Assembly (NCBI GenBank): GCA_900555215.1
Contig: USKR01000001.1
Span: forward strand, 1 to 23,671
DNA from: an uncultured Ruminococcus sp.
GTDB taxonomy: Bacteria; Bacillota; Clostridia; Lachnospirales; Lachnospiraceae
Length of the DNA: 23,671 nucleotides
Reading direction: 5' to 3'
The translations under genes and the position numbers were made by a program. Shown here one piece after another: positions 7,483 to 15,238 of the stretch (the stretch's first letter is position 1; each line of letters opens with the position of its first letter). The notes under the pieces were generated by a model. That model saw only the letters and a program-made list of their open reading frames with translations. It searched no databases and was not told the DNA's origin.

Positions 7483-8844
7483 ATGAAAAGATCATTGAAC
7501 GGAAAAGAAACGGTTTTTGTGGCGAGCATGCTTTTTGGCATGTTTTTCGGAGCCGGGAACCTTATTTTCCCCGTTTCTATGGGGCAGCTGTCGGGGAGCA
7601 ATATATGGCAGGCGGCGGCTGGTTTTCTCATTACCGGAGTGGGGCTGCCCCTTCTGGGTGTTGCGGCGCTGGGGATCAGCCGGGAGGACGGGCTGATGGG
7701 GTTGAGCAGCCGCGTGGGTAGAAGGTATGGGAAGTTTTTTACCTGTATTCTCTATCTTACGATAGGGCCCTTTTTTGCCATACCCCGATGTGCTACAGTC
7801 GCGTATACGGTGGGCGTGGAACGGATCATCCCGGATAGTATGCAGACAGCTGTGCTGGCAGTATTCTCGCTTCTGTTTTTTGCCGCAGTGCTGTTCTTTT
7901 CGCTGCGTCCGGGAGAGATATTGACGTGGATCGGTAAAGTATTAAATCCGCTTTTTCTGCTCTTTCTGGGGCTTTTGGTTATCCGGGCACTGCTTTCCCC
8001 GATGGGGAGTATTTCCGGGGCGGCACCGGAGGGTGCTTATGCTGCGGGGGCATTCTATCAGGGATTTCTCGAAGGCTATAATACAATGGATGCGCTGGCA
8101 GGGCTTGCTTTTGGGATTATCGTGGTAAATGTGATCAGAGACCTGGGAGTAGAAAACCCGGGAGACGTAGCGAAAAATACGGTGCGTTCCGGGATTCTGA
8201 GCTCGGTACTGATGGCTGTCATCTATGTGCTGGTCACTGTGGTGGGAGCCCAGAGCCGGGGAGTGTTTCCGCCCTCCTCTAACGGCGGCGAGGCGCTTGC
8301 CCTGATCGCAGGACACTATTTTGGACCGGCAGGAGCTGTCATCCTTGCGGCTACCGTTACATTGGCGTGTCTGAAGACGGCGGTAGGACTGATCACAAGC
8401 TGCGGAGAGACGTTCCAGAAAATATTTCCGAAAGGTCCGTCTTATCGGATATGGGCAGTCCTGTTCAGTACACTGTCTTTCCTCATTGCAAACCTGGGGC
8501 TTGACGCGATCGTATCCTGGTCCAAGCCTGTGCTCCTGTTTCTGTATCCGCTGGCGATCACTCTGATCCTGCTCACTCTGTTCGGACGTCTTTTTGGGAA
8601 TGACGGCAGAGTATACAGATGGGTGACAGGGTTTACCGCGGCGGCAGCAGCGGTTGATTTTATCAATGCACTGCCCGGTCAGGTATTATCTGCGCTCCGC
8701 CTGGGAAAAACGGCAGAAGCGGTAAGGGATTTTCTGCCTTTTGCGGAAAACGGATTTGGGTGGATATGCCCGGCGCTGCTCGGGCTGGTGATCGGGATCT
8801 TTTACTGTGCATATAAGAAGAGTATATACAGGAAAACCACATAA
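7483..8844 (+). CDS. brnQ: Branched-chain amino acid transporter, BrnQ (LIVCS) family
   Basis: This 453-residue integral membrane protein belongs to the BrnQ family of cation-coupled leucine, isoleucine and valine carriers. The N-terminal signature GMFFGAGNLIFP lies near residues 19-30 and is followed by about twelve hydrophobic segments over the whole length, normal for the family. A ribosome binding site GGAGG (7473-7477) precedes the ATG. The gene appears monocistronic: its own promoter lies upstream, and the next gene is on the opposite strand, 31 bases beyond the stop. It probably works as an uptake system in the cytoplasmic membrane. The exact ion and amino acid preference cannot be read from the sequence. 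Confidence 0.93.
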   Translation: MKRSLNGKETVFVASMLFGMFFGAGNLIFPVSMGQLSGSNIWQAAAGFLITGVGLPLLGVAALGISREDGLMGLSSRVGRRYGKFFTCILYLTIGPFFAIPRCATVAYTVGVERIIPDSMQTAVLAVFSLLFFAAVLFFSLRPGEILTWIGKVLNPLFLLFLGLLVIRALLSPMGSISGAAPEGAYAAGAFYQGFLEGYNTMDALAGLAFGIIVVNVIRDLGVENPGDVAKNTVRSGILSSVLMAVIYVLVTVVGAQSRGVFPPSSNGGEALALIAGHYFGPAGAVILAATVTLACLKTAVGLITSCGETFQKIFPKGPSYRIWAVLFSTLSFLIANLGLDAIVSWSKPVLLFLYPLAITLILLTLFGRLFGNDGRVYRWVTGFTAAAAAVDFINALPGQVLSALRLGKTAEAVRDFLPFAENGFGWICPALLGLVIGIFYCAYKKSIYRKTT

Positions 8845-8875
8845 AAACCTTAGACTAAAGCGGGATGAAATAGGT

Positions 8876-9232
8876 TTAGAGACCAGCTGCAAATCCTATG
8901 TGGATCATTGTAAGGATGGAGACAGAAACCGCAAGACTAATATGCAGCTTCCGCCACAGGATATGTCCGGTCTTCTTTTTCGGAAGAGAGAGTATTATAA
9001 GCGCCAGGATCAGGAACCATGTAAGTTTTCCTGTTATCATGGCGGCGGTATTTATATCAGTGGTGCTTCCGGCCAGGATACCGTGAAATAAGCCTGCGAT
9101 GAGAAGAAGGATGCCGCAGGGCGCGTGCAGACGCGAGAGATACTTGAAGAACCGATGCTTTTGTGGAAGGGCGGAGCGTTTTAAGAGTGCAAGCATACAA
9201 AAAATAAGCAGTAAGATCGATACCGCCGACAA
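8876..9232 (-). CDS. Small four-helix membrane protein with a diheme cytochrome b-like histidine pattern
   Basis: This 118-residue protein is mostly hydrophobic. Predicted helices lie near residues 3-17, 35-54, 66-83 and 97-116. Four histidines stand out: H36 and H50 in the second helix, H97 and H111 in the fourth. Each pair is exactly 14 residues apart, the spacing known from helices that carry two stacked b hemes in cytochrome b and ferric reductase-like proteins. I infer a membrane heme protein, perhaps for electron transfer; no partner oxidoreductase is adjacent. The only start in frame near the beginning is TTG at 9232, without a visible ribosome binding site; ATG at 9196 would shorten the first helix. 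A Rex-like palindrome lies three bases upstream of the TTG. I do not recognise a named family. Confidence 0.65.
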   Translation of the reverse strand: MSAVSILLLIFCMLALLKRSALPQKHRFFKYLSRLHAPCGILLLIAGLFHGILAGSTTDINTAAMITGKLTWFLILALIILSLPKKKTGHILWRKLHISLAVSVSILTMIHIGFAAGL

Positions 9233-9235
9233 AAT

Positions 9236-9253
9236 TTGTAAATAGTTTTACAA
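9236..9253. promoter_or_regulatory. Rex-like palindrome between the small heme-protein-like gene and pyk
   Basis: TTGTAAATAGTTTTACAA is a perfect 7-4-7 inverted repeat. It fits the general Rex pattern TTGTnAA-N4-TTnACAA; common Clostridia sites have T at position 5 where this has A. Rex is a NADH/NAD-sensing repressor. The site covers the predicted start point of the minus-strand gene and lies about 56 bases upstream of the pyk -10 box. Confidence 0.35.
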
Positions 9254-9258
9254 TGTAA

Positions 9259-9286
9259 AAAATATGAAAAGAAACGGGATTCTCAA
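9259..9286 (-). promoter_or_regulatory. Possible promoter of the small membrane protein gene
   Basis: On the minus strand, TTGAGA (9286-9281) and TATTTT (9264-9259) are spaced by 16 bases. Transcription would begin near 9252, inside the Rex-like palindrome, giving a leader of about 20 bases. The -10 match is modest. Confidence 0.33.
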
Positions 9287-9305
9287 TGCAGGAAGACCAT
9301 TCGTG

Positions 9306-9314
9306 TGATACAAT
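9306..9314 (+). promoter_or_regulatory. Extended -10 promoter element of pyk
   Basis: TGATACAAT combines TACAAT (9309-9314) with a TG one base upstream. No good -35 box is seen at the usual distance, which an extended -10 can tolerate. The leader to the pyk ATG would be about 34 bases. Confidence 0.5.
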
Positions 9315-9354
9315 AAATAAGAAAGTAGTAAAGCGCTTACAGGAGGAAAGAAAC

Positions 9355-10779
9355 ATGCGGAAGACAAAGATTATATGTACGCTCGGACCGTCCACTGATC
9401 AGGGTGACGTGATGGAGACTTTGGTCAGGGAAGGGATGGATGTTGCGCGTTTCAATTTTTCGCACGGCACACACCCGGAGCAGAAAGAGCGTCTTGATAA
9501 GTTGAAGGAGATCAGGAAGCGTCAGGGAAAATATGTTGCGGCGCTTCTGGATACAAAAGGACCTGAGATCCGTATCAAAACATTTGCAGAAGGGAAGATC
9601 GAGCTGGAAGAGGGGCAGGTGTTTACCCTGACTCCTGATGATATCGAAGGGACGCAGGAAAGAGTATCTGTCACTTACGAAGATTTATATAAGGATGTAA
9701 AACCCGGCGACAGCGTTCTCATAGATGACGGCCTTATCGGTCTTGAGGTCGTGAGTATAGAAGGAAAGGATGTAAACTGTATCGTGAAGAACGGCGGTAC
9801 GGTTTCCAACAGAAAAGGGATCAATCTTCCGGGAAATGATGTCAGTATGCCTTTCATCAGTGAAAAAGACAGGGAGGATATCCTTTTCGGCATCCGGGAA
9901 GGCTTTGATTTTATAGCAGCGTCATTTACGAGGACGGCAGATGACGTGGAGGAAATCCGTAAGCTGCTTCGGGAGAATGGCGGCGAACAGATCAATATTA
10001 TTGCAAAAATAGAAAACCAGCAGGGAGTCAACAATATTGACAGTATTATCGAGGCGGCAGACGGGATCATGGTTGCCCGGGGGGATATGGGAGTGGAGAT
10101 CCCGCTGGAGGAAGTGCCTGTCATCCAGAAGAAAATCATTACAAAGGTTTACAATGCAGGGAAGCAGGTTATCACAGCTACGCAGATGCTGGATTCCATG
10201 ATGAAGAATCCGAGACCGACTCGTGCCGAGACGACAGACGTGGCAAATGCTATCTACCAGGGAACGAGCGCGATCATGCTGTCCGGGGAGACGGCGGCAG
10301 GGAAATATCCTGTGGAAGCCCTTCGTACAATGGTAAAGATCGCAGTGCGTACCGAGAGTGACATCCCGTACAGCCAGCTTTTCAGCGTGCGGCAGAAAGA
10401 GGAAAAGCCGGATATGACCACCGCGATTTCCCATGCAACATGTATGACTGCCATTGATCTGGACGCAAAGGCGATCATCACTGTCAGCAAGTCCGGGCAC
10501 ACGGCTAGGATGATCTCAAAGTACAGGCCGGGATGCCAGATCGTGGGCTGTTCGCCGGATGAGTGCACATGCCGTCAGCTCAATATGTCCTGGGGCGTGT
10601 CACCGGTCCATATCCGGGAAGAGTACAGCATGGAAATCCTTTTCCTGCACGCGACAGAGGCGGCAGAGCGTGAAGGATATGTTGAGGAGGGGGATGTGGT
10701 CGTACTCACGGCAGGCGTTCCGCTCGGCAGACCGGGAAATACGAATCTGATCAAGACAACAGTGGTCGGTGAGTATTAA
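9355..10779 (+). CDS. pyk: Pyruvate kinase
   Basis: This 474-residue cytoplasmic enzyme converts phosphoenolpyruvate and ADP to pyruvate and ATP, the last step of glycolysis. Signatures are clear: KIICTLGPS (5-13), ARFNFSHG with Arg32 (31-38), LLDTKGPEIR (64-73), and further on IIAKIENQQG, MVARGDMGVEIP, ATQMLDSMMKNPRPTRAE and IMLSGETAAGKYP. The C-terminal regulatory domain ends in GRPGNTNLIK and VVGEY. The extra PEP-utiliser-like C-terminal domain found in Bacillus enzymes of about 585 residues is absent. The frame stays open upstream to 9286, but AGGAGG at 9341-9346 identifies the ATG at 9355. The gene is followed by a strong terminator and appears monocistronic; a Rex-like site upstream may link it to redox state. 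Confidence 0.97.
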   Translation: MRKTKIICTLGPSTDQGDVMETLVREGMDVARFNFSHGTHPEQKERLDKLKEIRKRQGKYVAALLDTKGPEIRIKTFAEGKIELEEGQVFTLTPDDIEGTQERVSVTYEDLYKDVKPGDSVLIDDGLIGLEVVSIEGKDVNCIVKNGGTVSNRKGINLPGNDVSMPFISEKDREDILFGIREGFDFIAASFTRTADDVEEIRKLLRENGGEQINIIAKIENQQGVNNIDSIIEAADGIMVARGDMGVEIPLEEVPVIQKKIITKVYNAGKQVITATQMLDSMMKNPRPTRAETTDVANAIYQGTSAIMLSGETAAGKYPVEALRTMVKIAVRTESDIPYSQLFSVRQKEEKPDMTTAISHATCMTAIDLDAKAIITVSKSGHTARMISKYRPGCQIVGCSPDECTCRQLNMSWGVSPVHIREEYSMEILFLHATEAAEREGYVEEGDVVVLTAGVPLGRPGNTNLIKTTVVGEY

Positions 10780-10810
10780 ATCGGAGAGCGTTAAATAAAA
10801 AGGAGCAAAA

Positions 10811-10869
10811 GCCGCCCCGGCAGTGTGATGGTCAATCCACACCACCGGGGCGGCAGTCTTTTTTGTTTT
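10811..10869. terminator. Bidirectional Rho-independent terminator (pyk / pdu operon)
   Basis: GCCGCCCCGG (10811-10820) pairs perfectly with CCGGGGCGGC (10845-10854). An inner GTGTG/CACAC stem (10823-10827 with 10838-10842) is separated by a CA/CA internal loop. On the plus strand TCTTTTTTGTTTT follows; on the minus strand a TTTT run and a further TTTTT follow. It ends both pyk and the convergent operon whose last gene stops at 10868. Confidence 0.92.
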
Positions 10870-11413
10870 AGATGTTTATTGAGCTGAAGTCGATCTGCAG
10901 ATCGTCATAGATCCCGGTTTTGACAGCCTCTGAGAACGTATATTCTGCAGTGTCATCGGATTCGAACGAATAAACCGTGACCCGGCTTTTCTCCGGATCA
11001 ACGATCCAGTACTCCCGGACGCCGGCAGTGCGGTATTTGAACAGCTTCGTGTAGTAGTCCATCCGCCGGCTGCCCGGTGAGACGATTTCAATGATCCAGT
11101 CCGGGGCGCCTGCACAGCCCTTGTCTGTGAGCTTGGCGGAATCGCATATGACACTGATATCCGGCTCGACATAATTCCTGTCATCTGCATTCAGAAATAC
11201 GGCAAATGGAGCGATATCTACCTCGCAGGAGCCGCCTTTTCTGTCAATATAGTCAGCAATCTTGCGGCCGAGAGACAGAAGTATCTGCTGATGTCTCCGC
11301 GAGGGCGGCGCCATCATGTACATCTGGCCGTCGATCAGCTCTGCCCGCTGTCCGTCCGGCAGGGCGTAGATATCATCAATGGTATACTCTTTGTTCTGCA
11401 GTGGTGATGGCAT
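10868..11413 (-). CDS. Uma2-family (DUF820) PD-(D/E)XK nuclease-like protein
   Basis: This 181-residue protein has the marks of the Uma2 family, a restriction-endonuclease-like fold of unknown cellular role: RAELIDGQMYMM (23-34), YVEPDISVI (81-89), DWIIEIVSPGS (105-115), Asp119 with Lys123, and REYWIVDP (133-140). The likely metal and catalytic residues (Asp85, Glu109 and a following Lys) appear present, so a nuclease-type active site could be intact. The ATG at 11413 has AAGGA about nine bases upstream. The gene starts only 15 bases after the adenosyltransferase gene and ends just before the terminator, so it is the last gene of the pdu operon by position. Why it lies there is unclear; no obvious functional link to diol metabolism is known to me. 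Confidence 0.88.
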   Translation of the reverse strand: MPSPLQNKEYTIDDIYALPDGQRAELIDGQMYMMAPPSRRHQQILLSLGRKIADYIDRKGGSCEVDIAPFAVFLNADDRNYVEPDISVICDSAKLTDKGCAGAPDWIIEIVSPGSRRMDYYTKLFKYRTAGVREYWIVDPEKSRVTVYSFESDDTAEYTFSEAVKTGIYDDLQIDFSSINI

Positions 11414-11428
11414 ATCAACACATCCTTT

Positions 11429-11989
11429 TCAAATATTCTTCATAATATTCCGAACAACCTGATCCTGTATCTTATCTGCTTTCTCGTGTTCTGCTCTGTA
11501 ATCGGCATATCTGGCGCACATGTACAGATAATCAGACAGGCGGTTTACATATTGGACCGCTTTGGCGTCAGCGCCGTAATTCTGCTCCACCTTGCGGAAG
11601 CGGCGCTCGGCGCGTCTGGTCACAGCTCTTGCCACGTCCAGCCTTGCAGACTGTTCGCACCCGCCGTAAAGGACGAACTCCTTGGCGCGGGGGAAGGAAT
11701 TTTCGAGCCGGTCGATCTCCTGCTCCAGTGCAGAAGTTTCATCTGCGGAGAAACGGTAATCCATACAGCGGGGGTCAGCTACGCCGGCCATGATCTTCAT
11801 AAGATTTTTCTGTATATGGGAGAGCTGGTCTTTCAGAGCGGTATCAGCCAGTACCTTTGCTAGACCGATATGGCTGTTCAGCTCATCAATTGTACCAAGC
11901 AGCTCGATGCGGTCGTCTGACTTGGAAACGCTGATCCCATTCATGAGAGACGTGGTCCCTCTGTCCCCGGTTTTCGTATAGATACTCAT
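11429..11989 (-). CDS. pduO: Cob(I)alamin adenosyltransferase, PduO type
   Basis: This 186-residue enzyme transfers the adenosyl group of ATP to cob(I)alamin, giving coenzyme B12, which the dehydratase encoded by the same operon needs. Family motifs are intact: TKTGDRGTTSL (5-15) for ATP binding, DELNSHIG (35-42), the YGGCEQSARLDVARAVTRRAER block (108-129, with Arg121 and Glu128) and VNRLSDYLY (148-156). It consists of this domain only; Salmonella PduO has an additional C-terminal heme-binding-type domain that is missing here. The ATG overlaps the pduH stop codon as ATGA, and AGGAGG lies ten bases upstream. It can be expected to recharge cofactor released during reactivation by PduGH. Confidence 0.95.
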   Translation of the reverse strand: MSIYTKTGDRGTTSLMNGISVSKSDDRIELLGTIDELNSHIGLAKVLADTALKDQLSHIQKNLMKIMAGVADPRCMDYRFSADETSALEQEIDRLENSFPRAKEFVLYGGCEQSARLDVARAVTRRAERRFRKVEQNYGADAKAVQYVNRLSDYLYMCARYADYRAEHEKADKIQDQVVRNIMKNI

Positions 11990-12330
11990 ATTCTGTAGTC
12001 CTCCTTAAAAGGCAGTTTCTTGATGGCGCGCGCGCTGTTTGAGCCGATATTTCTGCATTGGATCCGGGTGGGCTTAAGATAGCTCTCGATATTGCGCCCC
12101 TTTTCAAGACCGCGCATTTTCAGGCATACTGCCGTGCCGAAGATCCCGATCCCGGATCCCAGCATGGAATCCCGGGCCGCTTTATATGCCAGTTTCTCCA
12201 TGCACTCATCAGGAAATTCTGTCGTGTCATAAAACACGCCTTCCTCTTCGATCCCCGCGCAGACTTCTTTTAAAACAGCGGGATCTGCCTCGTGAGTGTA
12301 GATAAAAATAGATGGTCTCTTAATGATCAT
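11986..12330 (-). CDS. pduH: Diol dehydratase reactivase small subunit
   Basis: This 114-residue protein is the small subunit of the diol/glycerol dehydratase reactivating factor. With PduG it releases damaged cobalamin from the inactivated enzyme so that intact adenosylcobalamin can bind. The sequence starts with a beta-strand (PSIFIYTH, 6-13) and contains the motif AGIEEEGVFYD (25-35), which resembles the fold of the dehydratase beta subunit it replaces during the reaction, and GSGIGIFGTAVCLKMRGL further on. It overlaps pduG upstream and the adenosyltransferase gene downstream by four bases each (ATGA), which points to coupled translation. Length is normal for the family. Confidence 0.93.
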   Translation of the reverse strand: MIIKRPSIFIYTHEADPAVLKEVCAGIEEEGVFYDTTEFPDECMEKLAYKAARDSMLGSGIGIFGTAVCLKMRGLEKGRNIESYLKPTRIQCRNIGSNSARAIKKLPFKEDYRI

Positions 12331-14138
12331 TGCTGTTCTCCTACATAAGAGAGTACAAGTCCGGTCGCCACAGCATTCCGCGGACCTTCACTGCCGCGGA
12401 TATTGCCGCGGCCGCATACGATGCGGTACTCGGCGAATGCCTCCATGAGCATTTCGGGAATTTCAAAATCCTCCGCTGAACCTCCGACAAGCACGACTGT
12501 GGAAATGTTTCTGAGGTTATGCTCCGGGGCGACTTTTCTGAGGGCGCGGAACGCATTGGTCACGAAAACCTTGCGCTTTGCATCCCTGCGCACCTGGACG
12601 ATCTTTTCCATCGGGATTTCCTCCTCGATGCGGATCAGTCCGCTTTCTGTGAGAAGTACGACTCTTCCGAAAAATCTCGGGTCAATGGAATCGTCTACAA
12701 ATGTCATCTGTCCGTTTTCCATCCTCATGTGGAAGAGGCTCTCCACCTTTGCCAGCGGGTATTTTTTTATCTGTTCTGCAATATGCCGGTCGCTTAAGCC
12801 CAGCTCTGTCTGGATCAGCATAGATACCAGTTCCCCGGCCCCTGCCTGATGCGTCATTGTCACATGTCCGTCATCGGATATGATTGCGGCGTCCGTTGAT
12901 CCGCCCCCCATATCCAGAATGGCGAGGGGGAGTTTTGTGCCCGGAGTCGTGAGCGCGCCGAGGCTTGCCATGACAGCTTCAACTCCGGCGACCTTTACCT
13001 CAGTATCAAGCTCCGATTTCAGGCGGTCGGCGATCTCCTGCATCGGGAGCTTCTGTGTCTTAACCATTGCCGCGATCCCCACAGCCTTCTCGAGGCAGGT
13101 CTCCCCTGCGAGAGCGCCGGAGATAAGCACCGGTGCAAGCGTGTCCACGGCAAGGATATCTGTAATGCGGATGTCCGCCTCTGTACTTTTGTCAAGTTCG
13201 CTCATTCCCGTGCGGATACGGGAGAGCATGTTCCCCACGTTTGTGTCCGGCTGACCGCTGATATCACGAATATCGCCTGCGTCTGCGGCGGCTTCCATGA
13301 TCTTGTCAGCGCCCTCGTCCAGATTGATCGTGATATTACGGTCGCCGTGAAAATAAATCTCCCCTGCGGGCAGGATGTTTTCATGGATGTTTCCGCCGGG
13401 AGTCTTGAGCACAACGGCGCTGCGTTTACCGATCAGGCTTTTGGCGATGGGGGTTACAGTGCGGGTCTCCTCAGCATTCAGCCCCAGCAGCGTAGCAATC
13501 CCGTAAGGATTGGAAAGCATGCGTACTGTCTGCCCTGGAAGCGCCACTTCGATAGCGGCGGGGACTCCGTCCGGGAGCCGGTCGATCCGCCTTACCTCAT
13601 CAATGATCGGAACCTTTTTATGGATCCGGTTTTCCACAAGTACAGCCTCATCAGCCTGAAGGATAATACCTTCGATATCGAGACCGCATTGGTTGACCAC
13701 TGCCGCGATCTCCTCATAGCTGTGTTCTGCGGATGCGGCGAGGATATACGGGGTTCCCGGGATACCCCGGGAAATGTTTTCGACCAGCAGGATTTCGCCC
13801 ACAGCCTGTCCCGCGCCCGCCGGGGTGGAGGGATTGTGTCCGATCATAGACGAGTCTGTGATCACAGTCTCAGTCAGTGTCTCCATCGCGGTATCGCCGA
13901 TGACGGGAGCCGCTTCATTCAGACGGACAAGATCAATGTCGGAGGTTTCGCGCCCGATCCGGCTCATTGCCAGTTTCAGGGCATTTTTTACAGAATAGAC
14001 ATTTTCGATCGTGCCTTTTGTGCCTGTAGTAGGGCAGGACGCACTGGTCAGAAAAGTAAGATTCCCGTTTCCGGTGACTTCCCCGACACAGACTTCAGTT
14101 GTGGAATTTCCTATATCAACTCCTGCGATATAACTCAA
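12327..14138 (-). CDS. pduG: Diol dehydratase reactivase ATPase-like large subunit
   Basis: This 603-residue protein is the large, Hsp70/actin-fold subunit of the dehydratase reactivase. It uses ATP to switch between forms that displace and release dehydratase subunits, freeing inactive cofactor. Two actin-type phosphate loops are visible: IAGVDIGNSTTE (4-15) and LAILDMGGGSTDAAI in the middle of the protein. Other typical stretches are MIGHNPSTPAGAG, NPYGIATLLGL, KYPLAKVESLFH and the C-terminal GRGNIRGSEGPRNAVATGL. The start is TTG (14138-14136), overlapping the pduE stop as TTGA; the protein start MSYIAGVDIGN matches the family exactly. It overlaps pduH by four bases. Length equals that of Salmonella PduG, so it is complete. 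Confidence 0.96.
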   Translation of the reverse strand: MSYIAGVDIGNSTTEVCVGEVTGNGNLTFLTSASCPTTGTKGTIENVYSVKNALKLAMSRIGRETSDIDLVRLNEAAPVIGDTAMETLTETVITDSSMIGHNPSTPAGAGQAVGEILLVENISRGIPGTPYILAASAEHSYEEIAAVVNQCGLDIEGIILQADEAVLVENRIHKKVPIIDEVRRIDRLPDGVPAAIEVALPGQTVRMLSNPYGIATLLGLNAEETRTVTPIAKSLIGKRSAVVLKTPGGNIHENILPAGEIYFHGDRNITINLDEGADKIMEAAADAGDIRDISGQPDTNVGNMLSRIRTGMSELDKSTEADIRITDILAVDTLAPVLISGALAGETCLEKAVGIAAMVKTQKLPMQEIADRLKSELDTEVKVAGVEAVMASLGALTTPGTKLPLAILDMGGGSTDAAIISDDGHVTMTHQAGAGELVSMLIQTELGLSDRHIAEQIKKYPLAKVESLFHMRMENGQMTFVDDSIDPRFFGRVVLLTESGLIRIEEEIPMEKIVQVRRDAKRKVFVTNAFRALRKVAPEHNLRNISTVVLVGGSAEDFEIPEMLMEAFAEYRIVCGRGNIRGSEGPRNAVATGLVLSYVGEQQ

Positions 14139-14527
14139 AGTAAGATTCCTCTCTTTTCATACACTTCTGCCGCCTCCATTACGAGACGGGCGCAGTTCTT
14201 TGCATTATATTTCTCAAGAAGCTCCTGGGCCATCATCACCAGTTCCAGTTTGGTGGAGCGGTTGGGGCGGAGCTTGTCATACATTTTCAGTATCACATCG
14301 TCCGGCACGTCTACCAGTTCGGCAGCCCGCTCAAAATTCTTTTCCATAGGCTGGTTGTCTGCCTCGAGGGCAACCTGTCCCTGTGCCTTTAAGATCTCCT
14401 GCGAGATCTTGATGTCATCAGGGGCGATATGGTCCTTCATAACTTCATCCAGCGTGATATCTGTAAATTTCTTTCCGGTCTTTGATGCGATCGAGTCTTT
14501 TTCGTGCTCTGCTAAAGGATATCTCAT
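14135..14527 (-). CDS. pduE: Diol/glycerol dehydratase small subunit, short form
   Basis: This is the gamma subunit of the heterohexameric B12-dependent dehydratase. It has 130 residues, against roughly 170 in Salmonella PduE. The conserved core is complete: YPLAEHEKD (3-11), ITLDEVMKDHIAPDDI, the MEKNFERAAELVDVPDD stretch and KLRPNRSTKLELVMMAQELL. What is missing is the N-terminal extension that in microcompartment-associated PduE carries a targeting-like helix. The ATG follows the pduD TAA stop directly, with its ribosome binding site GGGAGG inside the end of pduD. Downstream it overlaps pduG by four bases. The short form resembles non-encapsulated dehydratase gamma subunits. Confidence 0.93.
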   Translation of the reverse strand: MRYPLAEHEKDSIASKTGKKFTDITLDEVMKDHIAPDDIKISQEILKAQGQVALEADNQPMEKNFERAAELVDVPDDVILKMYDKLRPNRSTKLELVMMAQELLEKYNAKNCARLVMEAAEVYEKRGILL

Positions 14528-15220
14528 TTATCTTCCCTCCCATTCAACAGCGCCGACTTCCGGGTCGAGCTGTTCGGTTTCCGCAATATGCATAAGTGCT
14601 GCCTTCACCTGATATTTAGGACGGCACATCGGGTCATTCGTACACGGGATCGGGACGACCTGCTCGCCTTTTACATATTTCGCGGCGTTCTGTCCGATCT
14701 GGCGGTAAGTCTCCAGAGTCATGAGCGGCGCCTGCGGGAACAGCTCAAGATTGGACAGAGGATAGAGATCCTTCTGATGGATGACTGTGGTCCCCTTGGA
14801 CTGGATCCCCACGCCGATGCCGGAACCGGAAAGTTTTGCCGCTTCCAGCGCCATGAAACATACATCAGAAGTGTCCAGGATCTTCACTACTCTGGGGATC
14901 ATACCTTCTTCTTCGATTCCCGCCTTGACATTCCTGAGTACTTCGTCCAGCGGAATGTCACAGATCGTTCTCTTGATCTCTCTCTGGAACGCGGCGCCCA
15001 CGCCGATCACGACCTCCTTTGGGTCTGTCCCCTTCTGAGCGCGGGGGTAACCTGAATAATCTGATTTTTCTTCGTTGATGCGGTCCCTTCCTGCCATAGA
15101 AGGAACTGCTGAAGAAGATGACGGGAGGGCTCCTCCTGAAACGGAGGAGCTGCCTGCATGAGACATCTGGCTTAATACTGCATTGGTGATCTGTTTGACT
15201 AATTCTTCATTGATCTGCAT
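14528..15220 (-). CDS. pduD: Diol/glycerol dehydratase medium subunit with encapsulation-peptide-like N-terminus
   Basis: This 230-residue beta subunit of the dehydratase contributes to adenosylcobalamin binding. The core is typical: [41 protein letters not shown] and [20 protein letters not shown]. Residues 1-19 ([19 protein letters not shown]) form a likely amphipathic helix followed by a Ser/Gly/Ala/Pro-rich linker to about residue 40. In Salmonella PduD a very similar N-terminus directs the enzyme into the Pdu bacterial microcompartment. The ATG has AAGGAGGAGG upstream and lies 18 bases after pduC. No shell gene is present in this window, so the helix either serves shells encoded elsewhere or is a remnant. 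Confidence 0.95.
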   Translation of the reverse strand: MQINEELVKQITNAVLSQMSHAGSSSVSGGALPSSSSAVPSMAGRDRINEEKSDYSGYPRAQKGTDPKEVVIGVGAAFQREIKRTICDIPLDEVLRNVKAGIEEEGMIPRVVKILDTSDVCFMALEAAKLSGSGIGVGIQSKGTTVIHQKDLYPLSNLELFPQAPLMTLETYRQIGQNAAKYVKGEQVVPIPCTNDPMCRPKYQVKAALMHIAETEQLDPEVGAVEWEGR

Positions 15221-15238
15221 AAGTATCCTCCTCCTTTC

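Noticed and set aside
8807..9091. Plus-strand reading frame opposite the small membrane protein
   Set aside because: The translation is polar and without pattern, whereas the minus strand gives a clean four-helix protein with regularly spaced histidines.
13347..14612. Long plus-strand reading frame (421 codons) opposite pduG, pduE and the end of pduD
   Set aside because: It lies antisense to three clearly conserved genes, its translation shows no recognisable motif and it has no convincing ribosome site. It is a by-product of codon bias.
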